Below, piece after piece: positions 12,236-21,728 of a DNA stretch of 64,000 bases. The translations under genes were made by a program, and so were the position numbers. The notes under the pieces are model-generated. The model saw only the letters and a list, made by a program, of their open reading frames with translations. It did no database searches and had not been told where the DNA came from. The number at the start of each line of letters is the position of its first letter. The stretch's first letter is position 1. This DNA comes from Agaricus subrufescens (taxonomy: Eukaryota > Basidiomycota > Agaricomycetes > Agaricales > Agaricaceae), in NCBI GenBank assembly GCA_029945375.1, contig CM057063.1, positions 1,795,894-1,859,893 on the forward strand, written 5' to 3'.

Positions 12236-13165
12236 ATGAACCCCAACACCAACCCAACTATCCGCACCATTGCCATCCCAGTCAACGAAGCAATGCATGT
12301 CGACTATATCCAATGTAGACACTCCACCATTTCCCGACACCGCTACCTCCTCAGGATCTTGCATGCCATGGCACAACTCCGAGAAATCGGAGCCTCAATC
12401 ATCCAGTTAAACAACAACGCCCAGAACATCACAGGAGGAGTGATTGCCCCCATTAGACTCTGCAGAGGAGACGAAGGAATTGTAGGAGAACATTTCAACA
12501 AACTTCTCGCCGAAATTGCCAGAATCACCACCACCCACATTGAGTTCAATGCCCACTCCATCACCTGCCATTCAGTCAGAATGCTCGACGTCCTAGATCG
12601 AGTCGGAACCGCCAAGGAACTCGCTGCCACCGACACAATCTGTAAACCCTATCGCTTGGAACCTGAAACTAGGCCCAACACCCCACCTGCCGAAATCACA
12701 CCTATCCCTATCCCTGATCCCACCCCCCTGCCTACCCCAAAACAGGAAGACAACTCTATGGATGAAGACTCCGACAAGGAAAATAAACCCCCGGGTTTAT
12801 ACCACATCTCTAACCTCTACTCACCCGAACTAACCGAAGAAGCCGACTGCCTTTTCCGATATCTGAACTTCATCCCACCCGCCACTATGCCCACCAAAAT
12901 CAAAGTCCCCACTACCTATGCCTTCTCCCATAACAACGATCGATACAAAACCCCAAGGGAAAGGACCGCATACTGGAACATCATCCTCACCGTGTTACTT
13001 ATGAAGAAAGGAAAGGACGAAACCTTCAAAGGGCTGCCTGCACGAATCATCATTGGAGGACAAGACAATGCTCCACACTTCATTGGTTTCAACAAACGAA
13101 CCGACCAATGGGTCATGGCCAACACCAAGAGGAAACTCTTGAATAACCTCTTCACGCACGTCTAA
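12236..13165 (+). CDS. Retroelement ORF4, unknown 309-aa protein
   Basis: An uninterrupted 309-codon frame ends 40 bp before the 3' LTR. The N-terminal half is helical (near residues 30-130). The middle is proline-rich and acidic (PIPIPDPTPLPTP, then MDEDSDKENKPPG). The C-terminal half contains YWNIILTVLLMKKG and ends in basic residues. There is no signal peptide or clear membrane anchor, so it does not look like an envelope gene. No family is recognised. Its position between chromodomain and 3' LTR makes it an accessory ORF of the element, and it is intact while pol is broken. Confidence 0.6.
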   Translation: MNPNTNPTIRTIAIPVNEAMHVDYIQCRHSTISRHRYLLRILHAMAQLREIGASIIQLNNNAQNITGGVIAPIRLCRGDEGIVGEHFNKLLAEIARITTTHIEFNAHSITCHSVRMLDVLDRVGTAKELAATDTICKPYRLEPETRPNTPPAEITPIPIPDPTPLPTPKQEDNSMDEDSDKENKPPGLYHISNLYSPELTEEADCLFRYLNFIPPATMPTKIKVPTTYAFSHNNDRYKTPRERTAYWNIILTVLLMKKGKDETFKGLPARIIIGGQDNAPHFIGFNKRTDQWVMANTKRKLLNNLFTHV

Positions 13166-13193
13166 CCCAGCTTCGATCGGAATCTGAAGCCTG

Positions 13194-13205
13194 AACGGAG
13201 GGTGA
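13194..13205 (+). other. Candidate polypurine tract
   Basis: AACGGAGGGTGA abuts the 3' LTR and is 10 of 12 purines. Its position fits plus-strand priming. Confidence 0.5.
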
Positions 13206-13498
13206 TGTTACAATCTATTTTTGCTTCCGTCCCTTGACCCAGGACCATATGCTACTACTTCCTTATCCATGTACTTGTCTCCCATGTTTACTCAGCACCG
13301 TTCTCATCGTTAGTCAGACACCTCAGGTATACTCACTCAGCCCGACTTCTACTTCTATTATTAGGTAGTCAACTCCTCTATAAGTAGCATAGTTATACTC
13401 TGTATTTCCTTACGCTTTACCAACTCGCTATTTTCCCTTATCGCCCTCAAGCCTTTGCCTTAGTTGCAACCTGAGCTACTTGCTATAAGGTCGTAACA
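13206..13498 (+). repeat. 3' LTR
   Basis: It starts TGTTACAATC and ends GGTCGTAACA and is followed by TCAAT. Relative to the 5' LTR it shows only transitions, mainly CG against TG or CA. Confidence 0.95.
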
Positions 13499-13502
13499 TC
13501 AA

Positions 13503-15394
13503 TGTTGACCACAGAAGTACTTGAATTGTGAGCGTGTTCATGTCTGGACAATAACAACACTTGGTTTCGAGTGCAATATCATCAAATATCAAGACATTCC
13601 CAGGAATATGATTGCTGGGACTTTGAGGATCCAATGGTGATGGATGTGGGCAGATAGATGGGTCCAGAAATGAGGTTATATTTGACAAGATTTCATTTTC
13701 TGATGGTACACCAGTGGAAACAAGAAGTTTTGAGATATGCTTTCCACGATTTAATGTCCATTCAGAAATTAGGCCAAATGCTTTCTGGAATGAATACAAC
13801 AGCCTTGGACCCCCTATAGCCTTACATAGAAAGGCTAGATCAAAGTCCTGTGTCGTAAACCCAGTGCGAGGATTATAGAGCCCATTGACTGATTGAGTCA
13901 GTTTGTCTAATATGGCAGCCAGACTACTCCCTCGCTGCAGGGCCACGGATAACAGCTGGCTTAAATGAACAACATTGTTTGATGCAAGGAACATCATTAT
14001 TCATTTATAGTCATCGATCCGACAAACACTTGTGTCAAGGCGCTGTTATAGTGACCCCGGCCCGGTCCTAAGCTGGGGCGATACATCACTACCAATAATG
14101 CAGTTACTGATAGAGCATATCAAAGGAGCCTTCTCAGTTGAATGGAGATTCAACTTCAAAGGTAATAATACTGAGACGATTATATAAGCAAGAGAGGGAG
14201 CTTAGTAATTAAGACTTATAAGTTCTAAAGCTTTTTAGATAAAGGCTTAGTATTAGTCTCCACCTAACCAAGTAGAAACATTGTTTCTACATGGTCGAGT
14301 TGAGGGGTTTATATACTACAGTGAGTATCTACTTATGTAATACTAATAGGAGTCATATCCAGTTGTAACTAGTCATAATAGGTCATATCAAGTCATAACT
14401 AATCATAATGAGTCATATCAAGTCATATAAGTCCTCCAAGTCAGTATAAGTCAGAACGACTCATAACTGTGAGTCGGAAGATTCTTGACTTTGCTGACTA
14501 AGAAATATTACATAAGAAAATAGAAACAATATTCGATACAATTACATCAGCAAAGGTAGGCATATTAGGTAATAAAAGAAATTGAAATCATAACAGGCGC
14601 TCAATCAAAGCATGATACTAATGATAGAATGCTATAAGCCCCAAACTGTTTTAATATCAATGTAGACTGTAACATACCTTGGAGCGATACAGCTTTACTT
14701 TCTCAGTGAGATTTCGTGTATGAGCTTCTAGTTGACAATATGTTAAATATTGAAATGGTGTGAATGGGCTAGTGTCTGGGGTTTCGGCTTGTTCCTTCAG
14801 GTAGGAGAACTCAGATGAAAATGAAATTGTGTCACATGAAGCACAGATGGATTTATTCAATGATATAGTCTTCGGACACATCACTGAACGCAAAGTGATA
14901 TTGTTACTTTCTGGATGGAACCCTGACGGATACCATGGTAGATCACGCATGGAATGTTGATGATATGGATATGTAGTCCATATTGAGCCTGCCATCCACC
15001 TAATTGTATATCCAGGACATGGCTTGTTAGCAGGTCCTGAAACCCTGGGTGGTTCAAAAAGGCTGAATTCATATTGCTATCAGTTACATGCAACAAGCTT
15101 TGATTTATTTAACAATACAAACCGGAATGCAGAACTGCCAATTGCTTCTTGATGTTCCTTCACACACTTCTCCCTGTGCTTCTGGAACGCATTTAGATTG
15201 GCGGTGATCGTAAGTTGTATATCACATCCATAAATGTCACATTCGATGTGATGAATCCGGGAAATGGGATCGATTGTCGTGTAGAGTACGGTATCAGGCC
15301 GTACTTGAATTGACTGAGGTGTCGTAACTGGTTTTTTGGCTTTTGGCATAGCGAGGGCTTGTCGATACTGAGTGTCTAATGATAAACAAGGCAA
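13503..15394 (-). pseudogene. Decayed basidiomycete DNA-transposon protein, N-terminal part
   Basis: This is a second copy of the same family as 2185-5253. Minus-strand order: a first exon with a C2HC-type finger (CDIYGC...HREKC, near 15200); an exon with PCPGYTIRWMAGSIW, TTYPYHQH and LPWYPSGF (15040-14681); an intron carrying a solo LTR; then an exon with NNVVHLSQLLSVAL, IGGPRLLYSFQ and NVLIFDDIALE (14030-13525). A TGA at 14001-14003 sits where CGA is expected, so the copy is dead. Coding homology stops about 25 bp before the retroelement insertion point at 13498. The FDDIALE box overlaps the VDGIAIEE box of the left copy but differs in sequence, so these are two copies rather than one split gene. 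The finger suggests DNA binding. Confidence 0.65.
14044..14595. mobile_element. Solo LTR inside an intron
   Basis: A 552-bp segment starts TGTTATAGTG and ends AATCATAACA, with terminal inverted TGTTAT/ATAACA. It is flanked by the perfect duplication GGCGC (14039-14043 and 14596-14600). It holds repeated AGTCATA words at 14350-14470 and no coding frame. It is unrelated to the LTRs of the 6653-13498 element. It lies between a GTATGT donor (after 14681) and an acceptor near 14030 of the transposon gene, so splicing might once have removed it. Confidence 0.85.
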
Positions 15395-15968
15395 ATCTAT
15401 CCCGATATATCTGTGGGATATCTGTCCTATCTGATTTTACTGGTCCTATCTTGTCATCTATGCGTGACATTACAAATCGCTTGACCCTAGGGTCTGGGTA
15501 TAAACTATTCCGTTTATAGGGATCCCATGTACCCACCAAAAAGGAAATTTCCCAGGAGTACATGGGTATACCTCATAATGGAAATTGTCACTCCGCCTGC
15601 CCCCTGGTCCCGGGTCCCCATGAAGAGAAACTCACGTCACACGGTTGGTGGTAAGCGTTTCGTCACGGAGGCAGCTAAAGCCCTCCTGCGCGCTAGCCGA
15701 GCCGATATATTCGTGAAAGCGAGTAAAGGGTTCCAATTGAAGGGAGGAAGATGGGAGGGTAGCGAAGTTTGCTGAGTAGATGAAATCGGAAGCAGAAGAG
15801 TATAAGACATCATGTTTTCAGAATCAAAATTTAACAGCTCCCTGTCACGAGGTTTCTCACTGTCTAGCACATGAGCATTCTGAGAGAACAGCTTTTCAAC
15901 CTTCAACAACTCGCTTTGAGTATCTCATTTTCCCCCCTGTAACACCACCACCGCTAGCCCCGTGCGAC
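15395..15968. other. Intergenic, promoter side of the NACHT gene
   Basis: No gene is recognised. The right end of the transposon copy should lie here, but no clear terminal inverted repeat was found. The last 150 bp are pyrimidine-rich and precede the ATG at 15969. Confidence 0.4.
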
Positions 15969-18023
15969 ATGACTCCTAGAAGGACAAAGAGTCTGTTCAA
16001 GGGATGGCTATCGAATCTTTTCGCCCCACAAGGCGGAGGTCGCTCCATAGGTCTGTGTGTTGATAATGATGCCAGACGTCACCAACGATTGTCTATCCAT
16101 AGGCTCTCACCCCAGAACTGAACCCGGAAGCTTTTTCGGTCAAGCACAACACTTTACTTTACAACATCCCACCATGACCTCTGTCCAGGGGAATGCCTAC
16201 ACAACCTATGTGCAAGGAGATTGTAGTATAGTGCCGCAAAGTGGGTGATACTCCATTTTATTTCCCGCTACTTAATCTCATGTCACTATTGTGAAGTCAT
16301 GAGTCTGCTTTCACAACATATCATGCGAGGCGCTGCGCACGATTCCTCTGCTCGCACTCCACCTCCCCGCTGCCATCCCGGCACTCGCGTCAAGTTAATG
16401 TCCCGTATCACCGCCTGGTTTGATGATCAGAACATGCAGGAATTTCTCTTGTGGATAACTGGTCCGGCTGGCGTTGGGAAATCGGCTATCGTCCAGACAT
16501 TTGCGGAGCACCTTACCAAAAGCGAATCTCTTGGAGCATCCATATTCATTTCTCGCTCAAGCAAACGCAATAACCCACATCGCGTCTTCATTACCATTGC
16601 CTATCAATTGGCCACTCGGATTGAGGCATATCGCAACTTTATTATTGAGCGACTTAGCCTTGATCCCGAATTGTTGCGCGGCGATATGCATGCCCAATTC
16701 ATGACCTTTATCGTCGAGCCGTTCGTGAAGAGGAAGATCGGAGCGGGTGGCAAGCGATGGGGTATATTACTGGACGGACTGGATGAACTTCAAGGAGAAG
16801 ATGCGCAATGCAGCATCATCCAACTCATCGGCGCCTTTGTGCACGAGCATCCTGATACTCCTCTTGTCTGGATCATAGCCAGTCGTTCTGAGCCACGCAT
16901 ATCCTACACGTTCGATGACCTTGAAGTGCGTCGCGATTGTCGGACTGAGTATATTCCGATTGACTCCACCGAAGCCTGCAAGGACGTTGACTATTTTCTA
17001 CGAGCGAGTTTCAGCACAATACGAAAGAATTTTCGTCAGTCCGTCCCCAGCGACTGGCCTAGCGAAACCGACTTCCTGAAAATCACCAGCGCAGCCTCTG
17101 GCCTTTTTATCTATGCCGAAGTAGTGATGCAATTCATCAAAAATTCAAATTCAGCCGATCCTGTCTCGCGACTTGGGATCCTCTTAGCTGTCATCGATCG
17201 CTCCACCGCCGTTCCAGCAGACGACAACCCCTTTGTCCATTTGGACGCTCTTTACTGCGAGGTTCTTTCTTCGATCCCGTCGCTGCTTTGGCCAGTAGCC
17301 AAACAATTGCTCAGTTTTGCAGCTCATCAGGATTGCACTGACACTAACCTTCGCGACATTCAACGATGTTTCGGAACCCTTAGGGGCATGTCTGTACTCT
17401 TCAGTCTCAACCGATACACCGTCTATGCGTGTTTAAGCAAGTGCCAATCGGTACTCAAGATACCAGATTGGAAAGCTGCTCACAAGGAGGAGCTGACGTT
17501 CCTTCACGCCTCGTTTGCTGATTACCTGAAGGACGCAAGTAGATCTGGAGTTTTTTGTGTTGGTGATCCAGAGGACTTTGTAGAAGGCGTGGTGTCGAGT
17601 GTTTTAGAGGTTTGGAACCGGTGCAGCGGAGATGACATTGCCATAGGTATGTATAGCCGTCTCATCTTGCTCGCAAATGTCGATTTTGCATGCGTAGCGT
17701 CTGTTGAATCTACATGGCACCAACATTGCTCAAAATTGGATGACAGACCGCCTTCAAGGGCTGTCGCAAAATTTCACGCAACACTCTTCTGCGACATCGT
17801 TCATTGTTTAAGACGAGTGGCATATAGTAACCTGGAAAGGCCAGTACAGTCTCTGATATATGCGCAACTACGCAAGCTCCACATGGCTAAGCTATGTTAC
17901 TACTTTAATTCGGCGGACTTACCTTGGTTCGTACTGACTCTGGTAAATGGCTCTCAAGTTGTTCGCTCCGTTCCTGAGATCACCCATTTCCACAGAATGT
18001 TCCACCAGAGTTCAATGATATAG
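15969..18023 (+). CDS. NACHT/STAND P-loop NTPase (fungal NLR-like)
   Basis: Three exons fit: 15969-16050, 16103-16225 and 16297-18023 (introns 52 and 71 bp, phases agree), giving 643 aa. The short N-terminal part has a basic start (MTPRRTKSLFKGWL) and the FGQAQHFTLQH stretch typical of these basidiomycete proteins. The NACHT domain begins after CHPGTR, with Walker A GPAGVGKSA and Walker B GILLDGLDEL, then sensor-like WIIASRSEP. The C-terminal 300 residues are helical, with HASFADYL, as in relatives. No WD40, ankyrin or TPR repeats follow, so it is a short form. Such proteins are linked to non-self recognition and programmed cell death in fungi; that role here is inference. No disruption is seen. 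Confidence 0.85.
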
Positions 18024-18931
18024 GACTGTACCGGGAAACGCAACTCAGAAATCTCAGGTTCGGACATCTTGACTGGAAAGAGATGAGTCCAGCTAGTGCC
18101 TGTAGTGGCAGCAGGGGCAGGTCCTCTAAAGAAGATTGGATTTTACATCGGGTGAGAGTGTGCATTTAAACAATGCCGAGCTCGTCTGATATTTACTGTA
18201 GCCACGTTCAAGTACTGAATTCAAAGCATTCGTATCGAAGTTGGAATACCTTCGAGAACACTCACCAAATATCAAGGTCACTATTTTCGGAGGTGTACGA
18301 AAATGGCGGGTTGCGGCTTTTCGCCGTGCTGAGGAAGAAGGAACCATGTATTATGTGATACCCTATCCTGAATAATCTCGCCTAGATAGAATTTTATCAC
18401 CAATTAGACTCAGATGTCTTGCTCATTGTCTGGATTGGCCATGATTTGACATCAATCCATCGTTTTTCCAATGATTGTTCTAACTGTATTTCTGATATGG
18501 GATTGGGCAACTGTAAAAACATCGCCTGGAAACTCTCCCCAAGCACCATGATGCTCTTTAGGAAAGATTGAGGCGAAATTCTAGTGTGGCCCCCACCTCC
18601 TGTTACTTTGATGAGTGTGGTAGCACACGTATCACACACCCTCAGGCTTGACATTGAGGCACCTATAGACGCAAAGAACATGAGTTTAGCGAGAGCAAGC
18701 AGTGCTCTTCTTGATTAAAATCTTCTGTCCATCGCCTTTGACTTCTAGATAATTGACAAATGGACCTATGGTGTTCTGCTAAGGAGCGGCCTCTCGTGTC
18801 TGTAAAGTAGCGACTGTGTGTTCGTAGGCGTCACCTTTGTAGATGTTTTCGGCACTAAGACGAGGAGCCCCAGTTTGATGGGATAAATAAATAACAATGC
18901 CACTAGATAGACTTTGAATCATGACCAGGTC
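18024..18931. other. Intergenic, no recognised gene
   Basis: A minus-strand open frame at 18397-18681 encodes CDTCATTLIKVTGGGG and looks somewhat protein-like, but I do not recognise it and see no partner exon. The rest holds nothing I can support. Confidence 0.35.
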
Positions 18932-21284
18932 ATGACTCCTTCAAGCCTGTGCAGTCGATGCCATCACTTGCTCTACCGCCCTGCCCAACTTGAACCTGAT
19001 AGTGCAAAAAGTAAGGACCCCTCGCTGCAAGACCGCCTCTTGGGACTCTTAGGGGACGACGCCCAGTGTATTGCGGACTTTATAAGCACAGTACGTCTGC
19101 CCTGTGTAATGCTCCTCTTGCACTAGCTGACAGTCATCAGCTCCTTAGTAGTGAGGACGAAGCTTTCTCTTTCGAAGATAAGAAGTATCTTCTATTCCTT
19201 CTGCGGAAACTCGTGGAGTCCGCTCAACTATTGCCCCAATCTTACAAGTTACAAGAGATCTAATGCGACTTTAGCCAAGCCTGGGAAGGAGGCGCATTTG
19301 CTGACATTTTTCGGGGAGAGTATCATGGGCAAAAACTTTGTGTCAAAGCTGTTCGCATAAGTATTCCAGAAAGGTGAAAATGTCCGGATATTACGAGTAA
19401 GTCATAAGGAACCGCGATCTATATGTTAATCAAGAACTACCACCAAAGGCCTTCGCGAAAGAGATCGTTCTATGGGCTCATCTTTCGCATACAAATATAC
19501 TCCCCTTCTATGGAATATATCAAGGAACGTCGGGGAGAATATGCATAGTATCCCCTTGGGTAGATGCAGGTGATCTCTCTGCGTATCTTCAAAGCTTTCC
19601 ACACAAACCCCGTATGCCTCTGGTATGTACCCAGATATCTTGTATCGGTGTCAGTTCTCTGATGTTCAACTTCACTGCATAGGCATTGGATGTCACAGAC
19701 GGCTTGCAATACTTGCATAGGTCAAACATAGTACACGGAGATCTCAAAGCTGTAAGCCATGATATCTCAGACTGCAAAAGCTGACTATTATGTACAGAAA
19801 AACATCCTTGTCTCAGACCGTGGGCGGGCACTGATTTCAGATTTCGGAATATCACACATTGTCGTCTCGTTAAAGCTGCCTTCCACTCAGTTGTCGAGCG
19901 GCACCATGCGCTGGATGGCTCCAGAGCTGCTCCAAGACTATGGAGAGAACATCCCTCCAGTGACATTCCAGAGTGATGTGTGGTCCCTAGGTTGCGTTTT
20001 TTATGAGGTGCGATCTAGATGGACTCGAAGAGAAATTTCTATCTCATATTCAACAGATCTTTACACGCAAAGTTCCATTCTATCATTGTGGTAATGATAA
20101 CCGTGTATCACTTACTCGTCTAGATCCTATGGCAACACCAACAAGACCGACAGACGGGAATGAGGTCGATTATATCAGTGACGCCATGTGGGACTTACTC
20201 AAGATATGCTGGGACCACGAGCCCCATTCCCGGCCCAGCTGCAACAACATTTATGAGTTCATAATTGGTTATGTAAAAGTCCGGGAACAGCAATGTTCGC
20301 AAAATGATACTCTGTGGAAAGTTATCAGAGGTGGATTGGGGATTAGGACGATTTATGAACGTGCACGCCACATCTTATTCCAAGTAAGCAAACCCTTCCG
20401 CTCAGTACTTATTCCTTCACAGATGAGCGGCTGCCTGAATTTGCTAGGTTGATGACGTACATCACTCAGACTCTCGCATAGCATATTCCAATCACTATCC
20501 CGAAGTGTTGGAACCTGTCACCCCCAGACGCCAGTTTCCTGAACCCATAGGCATAAGATATCGGCTGCCGAGTACGACTTCCAAGAATGTCGCATCCCCA
20601 GTAGAACAGAAACCTTCGGCGTATGGACCACCTCAAATCCTTCCTGGAGTGGTTCCCTCAAACGCGCCATGGCCGATCACCCATCAGGCTTCTTCGCGCT
20701 TGGTTATGCATAGAAATCAACCATATTCTTCCATGTACTACTTGGACTACTTGACCGCCAGCACTCAACAATTATCACAGCCATCCAGCTCTGGTCATGG
20801 TCAGAGAGATATAGCCAGTTGTCGCCATACGAACGATATTAGATCTGACGACCAGCAATTTTCCATATCCCCCCCTACGAATGAAAGGTCGTGGGCGCCA
20901 GTTTTACCTTTAACACCCCTTCTAAAAAATATACCCGGATGCACATACCCTCAGTCGCATGTCCGCCGAAGAGTTTCAATCCGTAATGTTAATAAGGGGA
21001 AGGCAGTGGCTAAATATGTGTGTCAGATCTGCGGTGAAACGTTCACTTCTAAGCAGAGTGCTATAAGTAAGTTGTTTGAATCGAAATGATGTCAGAGCGG
21101 AAACTCAAACCAAACAGTTCACCGAAATGCCGATAGGATATCGGAACCGTTCCGCTGCAAGAAATGTGGGAAGCAGTGTTATGCGAAAATAGCCTACGAT
21201 CACCACATAATAAACTGTGGGGACAAACAGTCTCCTCAGCAAGGCGAGCACCTGAATGGTGGGATATTAGGGGGAGGAGAGTAA
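18932..21284 (+). pseudogene. TKL-type protein kinase with C-terminal zinc fingers, two lesions
   Basis: Eight exons are read: 18932-19090, 19141-19396, 19449-19622, 19683-19751, 19798-20007, 20057-20383, 20448-21066 and 21118-21284. The start has CSRCHHLLYRP. The kinase domain shows AWEGGAFADIFRG, the lysine in CVKAVRI, HGDLKAKNIL, SDFGIS, RWMAPELL and SDVWSLGC, so all catalytic motifs are present. A low-complexity linker leads to CQICGETF with His 12 residues after the second Cys, then CKKCGKQC...HHIINC (C2HC). Exon 7 joins exon 6 in phase, so the fingers belong to the same frame. Two lesions lie in exon 2: TAA at 19261-19263, and one extra base near 19355-19367 before the donor at 19397. 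They suggest a recent pseudogene or sequence errors. Confidence 0.7.
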
Positions 21285-21728
21285 AAATAAGGGGGAGGAT
21301 GACGGGATAGGGGTGTCGTGGACGGAGAATCTGATAAGATAGATACTGAAATCGCGGTACAATCAATAACAAGGATAGATATAAGCAGAGGCCGATACCT
21401 AGGCTATACTTTGTCTCTTCCTCGTCCCAGAGAATATACCTTGTAACCAACGCCCATTCGGTTCATCGTTGACAGTCGTCTTTCCTGGTAGCCCATAATT
21501 CCTAGTGGCTTCTCTTTACACAATTTCGAGAATACAAAGCACGTTTCGCAGCACCACTCAAACCTCTAGCGATTTCAACTATAAAATAAAAACATAATAC
21601 GCTTTACAAACACGGGTATACACGCAAACCGCGTTACACAGTTAGTACAAGCGGGTATATACATAGCATACTTATATCCTTACAACTTCCAAGTATAAAG
21701 AGAAAAAATATTAAAAAAATAAAACATA
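21285..21728. other. Convergent intergenic spacer
   Basis: Between the kinase stop and the stop of the minus-strand coiled-coil gene. It is A/T-rich toward 21600-21728, as expected for two 3' ends. No gene is seen. Confidence 0.5.

Larger units (their letters stand above)
6653..13498 (+). mobile_element. Ty3/gypsy chromovirus LTR retrotransposon
   Basis: The element is complete from end to end: 293-bp LTRs (6653-6945 and 13206-13498) beginning TGTTA and ending TAACA, flanked by the perfect 5-bp duplication TCAAT (6648-6652 and 13499-13503). It has a primer-binding candidate right after the 5' LTR and a purine tract before the 3' LTR. The internal order is gag with two zinc knuckles, protease, reverse transcriptase, RNase H, integrase and a C-terminal chromodomain, then two extra ORFs. 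The order RT-RH-IN plus the chromodomain places it with chromoviruses. Pol is broken by eight in-frame stops, so this copy is not autonomous unless trans-complemented. The two LTRs differ at about 12 positions by eye. Confidence 0.95.

Noticed and set aside
12236..13165. ORF4 as a retroviral-type envelope gene
   Set aside because: No signal peptide, no transmembrane anchor and a proline-rich acidic middle; it does not fit an Env.
14340..14475. CRISPR-like or satellite array of AGTCATA words
   Set aside because: Irregular spacing, no unique spacers, and it lies inside a solo LTR of a eukaryote.
20505..21089. Independent zinc-finger gene
   Set aside because: The frame opens right at an acceptor that joins in phase to the kinase exon at 20383, so it is treated as a kinase exon.
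21067..21095. 29-bp intron in the kinase gene
   Set aside because: Too short and out of phase with the zinc finger; the 51-bp intron 21067-21117 closes the frame and creates the expected CxxC-x12-H spacing.
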